A stretch of 64,000 bases of DNA from Viridothelium virens. Taxonomy: Eukaryota; Ascomycota; Dothideomycetes; Trypetheliales; Trypetheliaceae. Below, piece after piece: positions 1 through 10,762 of this stretch. Numbering within the stretch: the stretch's first letter is position 1; every line of letters begins with the position of its first letter. The stretch spans positions 186,001 to 250,000 of the forward strand of contig ML991815.1 in NCBI GenBank assembly GCA_010094025.1, read 5' to 3'. Below the pieces are notes generated by a model that worked only from the letters and a program-made list of their open reading frames with translations, searched no databases and was not told the origin of the DNA. A program made the position numbers and the translations under genes.

Positions 1-88
1 TGATGTTAAACCGGGTATGAGCAACAGAAAGGCTTTCTTGACTTGCTCGTGACAAAGACTCGGTTGCGCAACTTTTCGTAGAGTAGCT

Positions 89-94
89 ACGCGT
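89..94. promoter_or_regulatory. MluI cell-cycle box upstream of rad9
   Basis: The hexamer ACGCGT lies 50 bases before the rad9 start codon. In fungi this is the core site of MBF-type (Mbp1/Swi6) G1/S regulators, which commonly control replication and checkpoint genes. The hexamer is expected about once per 4 kb by chance, so function is inferred from its position only. Confidence 0.4.
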
Positions 95-143
95 CAGCCA
101 GCCCACAACAAAAGAGGAACGCGCACTGAGAACTACGTTCGTC

Positions 144-1762
144 ATGCCAGTGCTCAAATTCGCCTTGACTGCAGATGCTGCAGGTCAAGTGCACAATATT
201 CTCACATGTTTAGGCAAGTTTAGTGACTCAGTCTTTATCGAAGGTCGTCATGATCGCGTAGGTGCTTATTCCTTTACTCGCTTGTCTTATTCTCATGCAA
301 TAACTAGCTCGTTCTCTCGGCTCTAAATCCATCGAGATCCGGCTATGCGTCTTTCACACTTGACAAGTCATCCTTCTTTTCTGATTACGAATTTGCTTCC
401 CATCGTGGTCGGGTTGATGGGCGGTTCACCTGTCAAATTTACAACAAGGTAATTGTGGAGTCCGACGATATCATGCATCATGATACTCAGGCAAGTCATT
501 TAGGCTCTCTCATCGGTGTTCAAGAGTCGCCTTGCGGATACGCGAGGAGGCGATACGGCTCTTGAACGGTGTGAAATTACAGTCGAAGAAGAGCCATATA
601 AAGTTACATGCCGCTTCATCGTGAAGTTGATATGCAGACATGGTAATTGGCTTTGAGCAAGCTGAGTGAATCTGACTGATGTGGATTTAGGGGTCACTAA
701 AACGTACAAGCTCACCTACGAATCAATTGAAGTTATGCAGGCTCTATTCAACAAAAGTGCCGCGCACAATGTCTTTCAAATCTCTGCCAAGATGCTCAAA
801 GAATACTCTGATTACTTTGCGCCAAAGGCAGAGCAGCTGGACATGTATGCAGAAAATGGTCGTGTAACATTTACCAGCTTCACTGAGAAGATTATGGACG
901 GCAAAGGTACATTTCCCCTGCAGATGTCCAAGCCTTTTTTTCTGACTTATCTTTGTGCAGAGATACTAAAGCAGCCACTTCACACTGCCGTGTCCGTTGA
1001 TGTCAAGGATTTTGAAGAGTACAGAGCCGAGGAGAAAGCGCACATTATCATCAGCGTCAAAGATTTCAAAGCAATTGTGGCTCATGCCGAATCACTGGGA
1101 GTCGCTTTGAGAGCTCAATACTCGCATCCTAACCGACCGCTTCAATTTTCATACACTCGTGGGGGCATGAAATGCGAATTCACCTTGATGACAACTGGCA
1201 GCTCGCAAGATTCGGCTGCGCCAAGATTGACTGAGGCAGTGGAGTGGAGAGCGGATACGAGATCGAGATCTGCTCCATCCACGCGTTCAGAAAGTAGATC
1301 TACTGAGATGCCCAGGTCGCTGCAAAATCAGCCTATTGCCTCCCGTAATACTTTGCGGCAACGTGGTCTTGGTAGCGTGACGCGTGCAACGCCGCATAAC
1401 TCTGATCCCGAGGCTGACAGCCTGTTCGTACCATTAGCAGAAGACGACTGGAGATGGGAACCGCTCGAAGAACAGGAGCCAGAGGGGGATACGCTGGGTT
1501 GGGACGCAAGTGAGGAGCAAGTGAGTCATCCTCGCTATACTGTTCTCTAGGAACGCACTGACTGCATTCTAGGACTCCGTCTTGCCAGCGGACTTCAGCA
1601 ATAACGCTCATCTTGCGGGTCCTGGTGTGGAAGGCGCTTTCGATACAGATGTGGCACCGATTGATCGTGTCGAGCCAACACAGCATGTATCACGGGTAGG
1701 ATTCTTGAGTAAACATCACACAACGGCGCTAATATCATTAGATTCGAGGATTATTCGATTGA
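144..1762 (+). CDS. rad9: DNA-damage checkpoint clamp subunit Rad9
   Basis: Rad9 is one subunit of the PCNA-like 9-1-1 ring (Rad9-Rad1-Hus1) that is loaded at damaged DNA and recruits checkpoint kinases. I read six exons: 144-257, 308-448, 504-642, 691-1520, 1573-1695 and 1742-1762, giving 455 residues, usual for fungal Rad9. The start MPVLKFALT, the block HGVTKTYKLTYESIEVM and a long polar tail fit the family. The frame runs through all five introns (46-55 nt). Skipping the last intron ends the protein on QHVSRIRGLFD, the typical fungal Rad9 C-terminus; reading through it gives an unrelated tail, so the last 6-codon exon is well supported. The clamp fold should span roughly residues 1-270 and the rest looks disordered. 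An MluI-box hexamer lies 50 bases upstream of the start. Confidence 0.93.
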
Positions 1763-2174
1763 CGAACCTTGATGAAATTGGAATGTATGATTATTTGGTG
1801 TTGAAGACAAGTATGCACAAACCGTTGATGCGATTCGAATCCTTTGCTGTGTGAGTAACGTTCCTGACCAGAAGGCTGGAGTAGGCCATGCTTTGGTGCC
1901 GCGCTATGTTCTGTGATGGTAAATAGGACAAGGACATTTACGAGCGGGTTGACATTGCGATTGTCCATTGCCCACTAAGCCTCTTGCGCCCGGCCTTCTT
2001 CAACATCGACGATGGTCTCGTCTGTGGCAAGTTCAGAGGTGGAGCTCACCAGCTACAAACCGAGAAAGCTGATCTCCGCCAGAAAATATCTGGGTGTGCT
2101 CTCTAGATAGCGAGAAGCTAATGCTATGTCTGCTTCAACTCATCCATGTAGTAGAAAATTTCGGAGTGTTGGGT
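1763..2174. other. Convergent intergenic region, rad9 / ATS1
   Basis: About 410 bases lie between two convergent genes and should hold both 3' UTRs. I see no coding signal, repeat or RNA gene. Confidence 0.6.
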
Positions 2175-3221
2175 TCAAGTTATGATCCAGCTGGTGGCAC
2201 ACCCTGCACCCATCTGAAGTACTTCAGGTTCGACTAGAACTGGACTTCCAGAGACTGGGGCATCCTGGTTGCCTTTCAGGTCGCCACAATTGCCATGCTC
2301 CCCCCATCCGTACGCTAGGCAAGTGCCTATTGCCCCATTGAAGACAAGAACATGCTCGCTGCCCGCTGCCAACTTGGTGACAGAAGCGAGACCTTCTGAC
2401 GGAATCTGGCCGTGATCATTTCGACCCCAAGCAAGCAAGATGCCCGAGTCAAGCAAGACATAAATATTGCTCCAGCTCGCACTGATGTCTCGCCACCCGT
2501 GAACCTCTCGCGGAGCAGCCGACACTACTTGCCACTTATCGGAACCGAAGATTAAGTGTTGCCCTTCACCGGCATCTCCGACAATGTAGGTGAAGTCTTT
2601 GCCGCATGCAGCTCGCATTGCATGAAAAGGAATGCTTTCGACTTTCCGAGGTATCCAACAATCCCTGGATGGTTGGCCAAGCTGACCCTTGCGACCAGTG
2701 CCCCAACCGTAGACACTCCCATCAGAGAGAACAGCCACAGTATGGCCCATTGAAGCAACAAGATCGACGATCTGAGTGCCAAGTGGAGGGAAGCCATGTA
2801 TGAGCGTCGGGGTACCGCAGCTCGAGACAGACGGGCCTTGCCCCAATTGACCTTTGTGCCCAGTACCGCTGGTAAACACGCGCCCGTCTTCATCAACAAA
2901 AGTTGATGATTCCCACGTCGCGGCACAGAGCCTGAATTTGGAGATTATCTGGGTCGGAGAATACTGAATTTCAATTTTCTGGAATATGGTGTGCTGGTGC
3001 TGATTGGCCACTGTACCATACCTGCCATCAGTATTGAGGCCACAGGCGTACATATCTCCGGTCGAGAGTAGAAGCAGAGTGTGATTGCCTCCGGCTGCTA
3101 TTTTGGATGGTTTTGCTGTAGTTTCCGGGGCAGCTAGGAAGACCTTTGAGGGTACGCAAACATCGTCGCAGTGCCCAAGACCAAGCTGGCCCGAGCCATT
3201 AGAGCCAAAGGCGTAGAGCAT
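2175..3221 (-). CDS. ATS1: RCC1-repeat protein, Kti13/Ats1 type
   Basis: This is a single-exon gene of 348 residues made of RCC1-type repeats, which fold into a seven-bladed propeller. The repeat signatures GSNGSGQLGLGH (near residue 7), GTGHKGQLGQG (near 118), WGTGRKGQLGQ (near 173) and WGRNDHGQIPS (near 265) are visible. The short length and the immediate MLYAFGSNGSGQLG start match yeast Ats1/Kti13 rather than the larger nuclear Ran-GEF RCC1. Kti13 pairs with Kti11/Dph3 and supports Elongator-dependent tRNA wobble-uridine modification and diphthamide synthesis. The assignment within the RCC1 family is by length and start, so it could be another small RCC1 protein. It is divergent from RPS16. 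Confidence 0.78.
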   Translation of the reverse strand: MLYAFGSNGSGQLGLGHCDDVCVPSKVFLAAPETTAKPSKIAAGGNHTLLLLSTGDMYACGLNTDGRYGTVANQHQHTIFQKIEIQYSPTQIISKFRLCAATWESSTFVDEDGRVFTSGTGHKGQLGQGPSVSSCGTPTLIHGFPPLGTQIVDLVASMGHTVAVLSDGSVYGWGTGRKGQLGQPSRDCWIPRKVESIPFHAMRAACGKDFTYIVGDAGEGQHLIFGSDKWQVVSAAPREVHGWRDISASWSNIYVLLDSGILLAWGRNDHGQIPSEGLASVTKLAAGSEHVLVFNGAIGTCLAYGWGEHGNCGDLKGNQDAPVSGSPVLVEPEVLQMGAGCATSWIIT

Positions 3222-3616
3222 GAAGTTTTATGGTGAGATCATCTGCGTCTGACAATAGCACTCTTGCGAAGACGCGAGGGCGCAAAGACGATGAAATCCG
3301 AGTGTTTAGATTCCGGACCCTCTCCGGACGAATCCATCAGACCCGTCTTTCCACCCGTGCTAGGAGACTTAGAAGTGCCTCTTATTAGTTGTGTAAATAA
3401 TCGTGGGAGTTACCAGAACAACCCCCAAGATCTCTTTGTATTTGAAGTTCGAAAAGGGACACCAATCAGAAAGACGCAATTCGATGCGCTAATACCAGGA
3501 TAGGTATGTAGCCGACCGTGGGCCGAGAGTTTTTCCGAGCTCCACGCCGAAGAACGAAATACCATGAGCGACAAGGTGTAAGGTCATAGAAGCATAATTC
3601 CAAACCAACGCTCAAC
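3222..3616. other. Divergent promoter region, ATS1 / RPS16
   Basis: About 395 bases are shared by two divergently transcribed translation-related genes. A 79-codon open frame at 3264-3503 lacks an ATG at its 5' end and resembles nothing I know, so I treat it as chance. No TATA box or ribosomal-protein promoter motif was clear. Confidence 0.5.
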
Positions 3617-4343
3617 ATGGCATCGACGCAGAGTGTGCAGACCGTGAGTCTTCCCCATAATATCCTAAATGCTCGTTGCTTACAGAGATTTTAGTTCGGC
3701 AAGAAGAAGACAGCGACTGGTGAGTCCTATACGAGGCGCACTTTGACAGACTCTGCTAACACTGACCCATAGCCGTCGCTCTCTGCAAGGTACGATAGCA
3801 AGAATCTGAAAGAAATTTTTGGGCAGTGCTGGTGGCTAACGAGGGATAATCAGGCTGGTAAAGGTCTGGTCAAGGTCAACGGCAAACCACTCTCTCTTGT
3901 ACAACCTGAGATCCTCCGTTTCAAAGTCTACGAACCTCTTCTCATCATTGGGCTCGATAAGTTTGGTATGTGGAAAAAGCCTGGCTCTGTCTCGAATCTA
4001 GTAGCTCATGTCATGTGAAGCACATGTGGATATCAGAGTTCGAGTCTCTGGAGGTGGTCACACGTCACAGATTTACGCTGTGCGACAGGCAATCGCGAAG
4101 TCAATCGTGAGTTTTTCCTTATGGTTCGACATAATAGAGGAAGGAGGCGTGAGTCGCTAACAACAAATCTACGTAAAGGTCGCCTACTATCAAAAATATG
4201 TCGATGAACACTCCAAGAACCAATTAAAGCAAGCGTTGGTCCAGTACGATAGGACATTGCTGGTGGCAGACAATAGAAGATGCGAGCCCAAGAAGTTTGG
4301 TGGTCCAGGAGCGCGCGCAAGATACCAGAAATCATACCGTTAA
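3617..4343 (+). CDS. RPS16: 40S ribosomal protein S16 (uS9)
   Basis: Six exons (3617-3643, 3695-3719, 3773-3789, 3854-3965, 4021-4106, 4179-4343) give 143 residues, exactly the usual eukaryotic S16 length. Diagnostic blocks are [52 protein letters not shown] and the C-terminal [14 protein letters not shown], which reaches the ribosomal P site. Five introns in 143 codons, two of the exons only 25 and 17 nt, are typical of intron-rich fungal ribosomal-protein genes. The exon 4/5 junction is placed so that the frame reads DKFAHVDIRV; other AGs nearby break the frame. Confidence 0.97.
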
Positions 4344-4544
4344 GAGTTGTGGGGAATACAATGGCATTGCGATTTCATGGCGCTGGTTCGAAATATGTGA
4401 TCATATGGTTACAACGGCCCCTTTCAGCATGAGGCCAGATGGATTTCATCAATTGCTTCTGACATTGAGCACTTTCGATCCTTCTAGACGTACACCCGTG
4501 ATTCTTAGAAGACTGACTTTTGCCGTGTTCTCTCCCAGTCGTCT

Positions 4545-5050
4545 CCCCCCAATCCATCTACCACTGACTCACCTCCCCATGCTCCCAAAACTCTCCCGTC
4601 TTACCCCCCAACTCCCCCAATGCCAACATCACCGGCGTCCTCGCCCCTTGATCTGGCGTCTTCGCCCCACCCCCTTTCGTCATATCCGTCTTCACATATC
4701 CAGGACAGCACGAATTCACCAGCACCCCTTCCCTTACTCCCTCCACCTTCCCCTCGCTCACCTCCCGCGCCAACACCCGCGTCATCCCCGTCACGCCCGC
4801 CTTGCTCGTCGAATACGCCACGCTCGGCCACCCGGCCTCGGTATGCCGGCCCTCGTGCACGGAGGCGCTGAACTCTTGCATCAGAGTGGTGATGTCCGAG
4901 ACGGAGCGCGCGGCGCGGAAGCGTGAGGTTATCGTCGGGGAGTACTTGTTGAGTTTGCCGGCCATGGAGGAGACGTTCACGAGGCGGCCGCCAGGGCGGA
5001 GGTGGGGGAGGAGAGCGAGCGTTGTGTGCAGGGTGCCGTAGTAGTTGATC
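4545..5050. other. C-rich to G-rich skew switch in the SDR gene
   Basis: On the plus strand 4561-4620 has 33 C and 3 G, while 4981-5040 has 33 G and 11 C; the flip lies near 4880. The block is coding, and the bias sits mostly at third codon positions. It is one of five such blocks in the window, all C-left/G-right. Confidence 0.85.
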
Positions 5051-5616
5051 TTTAGGGTGGTGTCGACCATTTCGGGATCTGCGGGCAGGGGAGGAATTAG
5101 CACATTGACTTTGTTTTTGTCCCAAGTCTGCATTGAGGTCGTTTATGGTGAGGAGGCGGGATGAAGTCATGTAGATGAAGTGGGTGAGAGTGAGACGAAC
5201 GGAATCCTTGTTCAGCAATGCCGGCGTTGTTGATCAGCATGTCGATGCCGTCTGGGTGTTCCTTCTTCAGAAAATTCGCAAACGAGTTGATGCTCTGATC
5301 ATCTGCTATATCTAGTTCTTGATACTTGACAGTCGTCAAGCCGCCATCTTGCGCAAGAGCTCGGGCTTTTTTGAGCGCGGAGTCGCTCTGAATGCTTTTA
5401 AGTGCATCTTGACCTCGTGTCTTATCTCGTGCGGTCAGATATATCAAGAATGGTCCATTATTGAACGAAGATTGAGGGTACTGGAGCGCTAGGTTGCGGA
5501 CTGCATCAAATGAGCTATAGTTCTAAGAAAGCGCGTATAGTAAAGAAAAATATACCTATTGCAAGTCCAATGCCTTTGTTGGCTCCAGTAACAGCAGCGA
5601 TGCAACTATGAGACAT
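4558..5616 (-). CDS. Short-chain dehydrogenase/reductase, carbonyl-reductase-like
   Basis: Three exons in coding order (5616-5556, 5500-5201, 5078-4558) give 293 residues, the size of CBR1-type carbonyl reductases. The NADP-binding motif TGANKGIG is at residues 10-17, NNAG at 111-114, the catalytic serine region VSS near 157, and YSTSK at 209-213 (catalytic Tyr209 and Lys213), so the active site is complete. A cytosolic NADPH-dependent reductase of carbonyl compounds is likely; the substrate cannot be told. The second intron (5079-5200) has a weak gttcgt donor, and an extra small exon inside it is possible. The 3' half carries a strong C/G strand-asymmetry switch, recorded separately. Confidence 0.88.
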
Positions 5617-6272
5617 GATGAATGGAAAATATATCACCTGGAGTGTGGTTCTAAGACAGCATCTTTAATAACCTATGGTGACGGTAACTTTCAGAAGATC
5701 GAAGACGTCGACCAGTCGACTCATGAAGACTACATTTACGTCATCATCTCATTTTTAACGGATGTGTTCGAGCTAATGACCGCAAAGGGGCAAACTAGTG
5801 AAGCTCTAAACATGCAAGAACTGCTATGCAATGACCATTGTACGTGCATTTGTAGACTAAGCAGATGCGGGCTACGCAGGACTGTGACGGAGTATAACGT
5901 TTAACGTTCAACCATTTGGCGAACGTTAATTCGGGAATTAACATTTCCTACACAGCAACTCTCCCACAACAGCACCGCAGCGCTATACGTCGCTTCAAGC
6001 GATAATGGCGATATTAGGGCTGAAAGATATACTGGCTATGAATTTACGATAATAAGGCAACAATCACTCAGTAAGTCAAGTGGCATTGAAGGGGTTTAAG
6101 AAGGCTTCGTACAGAATCAAAAGAGGTGATGCACATCAAGCAATAAAATCATTATGAGAACTTTTCCTGTCCGTCTGTATCCAGCGAATGGACGATGTCT
6201 AGATGAACTATCATAGATGGATAGCCTATAACATTAGACGTGCTGTTGAAGACCGAGTTCGGCGACACGAAA
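5617..6272. other. Intergenic region upstream of the SDR gene
   Basis: This holds the presumed SDR promoter and the 3' end of the acidic-protein gene. It contains three AACGTT hexamers (5896-5926) and an inverted repeat at 5925-5942. A 98-codon plus-strand frame at 5608-5904 overlaps the SDR first exon and has no recognisable content. Confidence 0.5.
5925..5942. promoter_or_regulatory. Operator-like inverted repeat
   Basis: GTTAATTC-GG-GAATTAAC is a perfect 8-base inverted repeat with a 2-base spacer, about 310 bases upstream of the SDR start. Its size fits a dimeric transcription-factor site; the binder is unknown. Confidence 0.35.
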
Positions 6273-6967
6273 CTACTCGTCCTCAACCTCTTCCAAGTCC
6301 GCTTCCTTAGGGACCTTGCCAGCCTTTGCTGATTTAGCAGCAGCAGCAGGGCCGCCTTTGGTAGCGGTCTCGTCCGGCTCGTCCTCATCGTCATCAACCT
6401 CGTCTTCATCTTCCTCACCTGGTGCTGCAGCTTCATCGTCCTCATCCGCGACAGCCTCAGGCTCTTCGTCATCACCAACTTCTTCAGGAGGCTGTTCAGT
6501 TTTCCGCTTTTTGGGCTTGGGAGGAGCTGAACTCATGTTAGCCAGGCGCAAACGTATTGATATGTTGAGGATCGCGTCGCACCTTGATCAGCATCGCCGT
6601 CTTCTTCGTCTTCGTAGCCTTCCTCGTCCTCTTCTTCCTCTTCTAGATCATCCTGGGCATTTTCGTCAACCTCAGAGTCTTCGTACCTGCGGGCAAATCA
6701 ATTAGTATAATTACGGTTGATTCGATGTCAGACTTGAATGGAGCTTAAGAGCAACTCAATCTTTTGCGAGTCGACTAGGTGTGGTAACGCGATCGCAATT
6801 GACTTGACGTGTAGGCAAGTCGGAAAGGTCGCAAAGGACAACGTGACGTCAAAAGCAAGGTGCGAGCTGAACATGACTTACTCTTCTTCGCTTTCCTCAT
6901 CATCTTCTGGGAGTTCTAGGAGCTCCTCCTGCTCCTCGGCTTCCTGCTTTCTCTTACGGGTCGACAT
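6273..6967 (-). CDS. Highly acidic, probably nuclear protein
   Basis: Three exons in coding order (6967-6882, 6686-6583, 6526-6273) give 147 residues, dominated by Glu and Asp runs with two basic stretches: TRKRK at residues 3-7 and KPKKRK just after the second intron, which look like nuclear localisation signals. The composition resembles histone chaperones or nucleolar acidic proteins, but I do not see the CHZ motif of Chz1, so no family is claimed. The first intron is long for this window (195 nt) and carries a palindromic CRE. The joins are supported by an uninterrupted acidic frame across both introns. Confidence 0.65.
6844..6851. promoter_or_regulatory. CRE palindrome inside an intron
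   Basis: TGACGTCA, the CREB/ATF-type bZIP site, lies in the first intron of the acidic-protein gene, about 120 bases from its start codon. About one such 8-mer is expected per window by chance; this is one of two. Confidence 0.3.
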
Positions 6968-7461
6968 AGCGATTTGTGGTGGTGAGAGGCGATGGGTGAG
7001 GTGTTGGGCAGTAGGTGGTGGAGGTGGGAGGTGGGAGGTGGGCGGTTGGGTGGAGCTGAGAAGTGGGAAAAGAGCTCGGAGGGCCCAGCTCCAAAAGCAA
7101 GGGGAAGGCCGACAGGCGAGGTGAAAGCATGGCCCAAGCTCCTACCAACCCAACCTCCCACAACGTCACCCCGGAGCCTCAAGCCTTTGACATCAGCGCC
7201 GAAGCAACCATGGATCCTGTCGCTTGCCTCAGGCCTGGCACGCTCCGTCACCCGAGCCGACTTGGACCGTTTGTCAGCTCCAGCTCCATTCGAGCGAACT
7301 GCTGCTGCTATGCAGAGTGCTCTACAGCTGTCGGGACATCTCGGTTGAAGCAGGGTTTCAGGTGCTTGAACAATGCAGAACTAATATTATCGTCCTATTA
7401 TGTGCGCTACTTTGAATTCATGGGTAGAACAAAAATACGCATAGCAATCTGAAGCCTAGAT
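6968..7461. other. Intergenic region between two minus-strand genes
   Basis: About 490 bases contain the promoter of the acidic-protein gene and the 3' UTR of the DUF3292 gene. The promoter-proximal part is G-rich on the plus strand and contains a G-quadruplex motif. Open frames here are composition-driven. Confidence 0.55.
7026..7050 (+). repeat. G-quadruplex motif near a start codon
   Basis: Four GGG runs at 7026, 7033, 7040 and 7048 are separated by 4, 4 and 5 bases, a canonical intramolecular quadruplex pattern. The unit GGGAGGT is tandemly repeated. It lies about 60 bases upstream of the minus-strand start at 6967, on the non-template strand's complement, so any effect would be at the DNA level. 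Confidence 0.6.
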
Positions 7462-9795
7462 TTACCATGCTTCCCATTTCTGACCACCAATGGCCACCAG
7501 GCGATTGAACAATTCCTCTCTCAGGGGCATTGCTGTCAAGGCCCAAGTTTGACCTTCCCGATCGATAATCTCCAGTCCATCTGCAACTTCTCGTTCCAGA
7601 GCCCAGCCAACCACGAGCTTTGCTTTCCAGCCGAAACCTCCAACTTTTTTCAATTCTTTGATATCAGCGATAGGCACGCTCCAAACTGGATGCAAATCGT
7701 CGCGGTCCCGCGTGCCGATCTTTTCGACTGTATGGTCGACCGTAAAGGAAACACAGGGGATGGTGGCCTTGGTCGAGATATATGTCCAACCTTTCTTGCC
7801 TTTGTAACGACACTTGAAATCAACAGGGCCGGATAGAGGATTATCCCTAGGATTAGGAATGGCACCGAGACGATTTTTCGCAGCTTGCGATCCCGCGCTC
7901 GCTCTCACCTTGTCCGCTCCAAGAGCAGTCTCCACACTGGCCTTGGTCGTACCCTTGAAGAATCCAAGCAGCTTGCTTCCTTTCTTCCCATGCCCGGTGT
8001 CTTTGGACTGCTGAATGTCGGTACCCCCTGTTTCGTGAGGTACGTTAGGATCCCGCTCAATGGCCTGCTGAATGTCTCCCGGGGATGCTCCCATTGCCTG
8101 TAGCTGCTCCTCATCGACTTCTGTGGGTTCCTCTGGTGGCGCTTCCGTCGATCGCGGTGGGGGAGGAAGCGGCGACTTGTTAGCTTCTCCGATGCGGAGA
8201 AGTGTAATAGTGAGTTGCGCGTTTGTCGGAACGCCCTTGAGCACAGTGCTATACGAGTCAACATTTAATCATGGGTTTCTTCTGTCAAGAGCACCTACTT
8301 TCTGAGCTCGAGGACTTTCTGCCAGTTCGGATATGTCCGATTGAGCCACACAAGGCCTCTTTGGATGATAGGATCACCAAAAAACGCAAAGCCAAATCCG
8401 AACGTAGTTCCTTTGACGAACATGTACGATGTTACGACCAGCGAGACGCCGAGTAATGGGACCAATAAGGCAGCAAATCTTAAGCGTGCAGTGTCTCGTG
8501 GAAATGGCGGAGTCGGAGAAAGGGCGCTAATGGCAGTGTCAGCTACCATCGATATCGCATTGTTGTGATGGTTTAGAACATCGATCACTCACTTGGCAAA
8601 TCTCTCCCAGGTATCTGAGACATCTGCAATCCCGTGCATGGCTGGCCTCATTTTGGTCCACATTGCCGTCTCCATTGGAACCTTGGTCTTGTCATGCTTT
8701 GCACTAGGGTCTGCACCACTCACTTTCCCTCGAGCGTTGGCTGCGGATATAGCTACGGTTGTGGGGTCTGGGACCGAGTCTTGTACAGATGTCTTGTCGT
8801 CGGGCGGAGGGTCGTTCTGCGGGTGTTTCCCTGTCGCACTCGACAAAGCTACTGCCGCCATACTATTGACGAAATTCGATGCTTCTTGCTCGACTGCCTC
8901 GCCTTTGTGATTCTCGGGAGCTCCTGTGGCACTATCATGGCTACCCAATACCCTGGCTTTAGGCTTTTGTATACCGCCTGAATTTGTATCGACCAACGCG
9001 ATAGGAACTGGGGGAAAGCAGATTTGTCTCGCGGGTGGATAGAGGATGAGCGTAACCAACAACGTCAAAAATGCCGGGGTCAGGAGATCGAATATCCACG
9101 CTATATAGTAAGCCTGGAAGGAGGGTTAGACGAGTGTCTTCTATAAAGTTGGAAAGAATCATACCGTGCAAAACAGTGCTGTACGGCGAGTTTCTCTCCA
9201 AGAACGAAGACGAACGATATGTTTCACGAGACCCAGGATTCCGACAATCTAAGGAGGTGAGACAGCCATCGTCAATGCATCAAGGCAGAGTATTCTCTAG
9301 ACATACAACTGTCATATACAGCCGCTCAACGTTACTCCTTAGCTTGTCTGGCGAGAATTCCTCTTCGTCTGCGATCTGAAGATCCAAATTACCAGGTACA
9401 GCGTAGGGATACTCTTTCACGTGGTACATTTGCTATGGAGACTTGTCAACTCTTGGGATGCCCCCTCTCATCCTCTCAACTCAAACGTCTATTGAATATA
9501 TTACCTTATTGAAGCGACGTATTAACACCCAAAGCTCGTCGTTCGGCATTTTCTCTACTAAGGGCTCTGGTACTTCTTGCTTGGCCGCTCTCCAGCCAAG
9601 ATCGACCACCTCAGCCTCATGACTCTGTTGCGCTGCTCCTTTCTCCTCATGTTCGGCGGTTGCAAGTGCATGACTGGCTGTTGGCTTATCTGCCAAGCTT
9701 GGCGAGGATACTTTCTTATTTGGATTCGTGACCGGGTCCACGGTATCAGGAACAGGTAAGATATCTGCAAGGGTTGGCTGCGAGTTCGTCGACAT
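7462..9795 (-). CDS. DUF3292 family membrane protein
   Basis: Six exons in coding order (9795-9505, 9432-9307, 9248-9165, 9113-8593, 8526-8299, 8248-7462) give 678 residues. The order of blocks matches the fungal DUF3292 family: LADILPVPDTVDP near the N-terminus, PNDELWVLIRRFNK, NLDLQIADEEEFSPDKLR, hydrophobic segments around residues 165-200, VLGSHDSATGAPENHKGEA, NALSPTPPFPRD followed by a second membrane region, GDPIIQRGLVWLNRTYPNW, and a PH-like C-terminal half. The function of this family is unknown to me; the layout suggests a membrane-anchored protein with a cytosolic C-terminus. All five introns are 47-72 nt and preserve frame. A palindromic CRE lies 147 bases upstream. Confidence 0.9.
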
Positions 9796-10762
9796 TTCCA
9801 AGCAAAAGTAAGCTATAGGGTATGAGATCGTGACTGAGGATAAGTTTTATAGATCGCTGCCAGGATTATCAAAGTTCTGACAGGGCTTTCCCAAGAAATG
9901 CTTCCCCTACTGCAGGAGACTGGCCCCACACATGAAGGTGATGACGTCAGATTTATCGATTCACCCATCTGCCCCACCAGGACCGCTTCCTGAAATGGAA
10001 TCCCTGCACTGCAATGCGCGAGAGCTTCCAGCATCGTAATTGAGAGACACCTGAAGGAAGCATCTGTACTATTCAGCGGTCTAACCAGCATTCAAATACA
10101 TCAGATGATATAGTAAGTCTATCGCAATGGGCGGCAAAGCACACGCAAATGCGGAAACATCATGCAAACTTCATACAATATCCTGCCCAATTTTCCCAGA
10201 CATACTCCGTATATTCGACACTGTTTGATGCGCAATTTGAGACCTTGGGGATAGCTCTCGTGAGTATCAGCTTTGGCAGAAGTGCAATCTTCAGCTATCA
10301 TGAAATGTTACGCATTTGATAGGACTGGAGACTGCTCGATGCGAACCGCACCTATCCGTTTTAAGGTCTGGTCGCAATGGGCAGATTACCACTCTATGAA
10401 TCTGTGAGCAAAATGGTACGGTAGTGCATCAGTAGCTGCCTTTCTCTGGAAGAAGAGAGTCCAAGCCTTCCAGTCTTGTACCACTGGCTCTAGACACTGC
10501 TTCGATTCAGAAGTCAGTCCGCGTCATGTTTTCCAATGCGGAAGGCTTAATCTGCCTTCATCACAGGTTTAGTTTCACACTATTGAAATCTCCAGAATGA
10601 CACAAACAGAACACCGCAACACCGCGAACTTATTTCTTTGTTTGTTTTCAGTCCCGTCTGCGTATACACTCACGCGTGTTTTCAACCTCAAGCGCCTTTG
10701 GCTCTTGATGTAAATCCTCATCACTAACAAGTTCATTCGAGACCGGCCAAAGACGTAGCACA
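9796..10762. other. Divergent promoter region, DUF3292 / 833-residue protein
   Basis: About 970 bases are shared by two divergent genes. I see a CRE palindrome at 9942-9949 on the DUF3292 side and an ACGCGT hexamer at 10672-10677 on the other side, 86 bases before the start at 10763. No gene is evident. Confidence 0.5.
9942..9949. promoter_or_regulatory. CRE palindrome upstream of the DUF3292 gene
   Basis: TGACGTCA lies 147 bases upstream of the start at 9795. In filamentous fungi AtfA-type bZIP factors bind such sites in stress genes; regulation here is inference. Confidence 0.35.

Noticed and set aside
6152-6967. Chz1 histone chaperone identity for the acidic protein
   Set aside because: Composition fits but the CHZ core motif is not visible.
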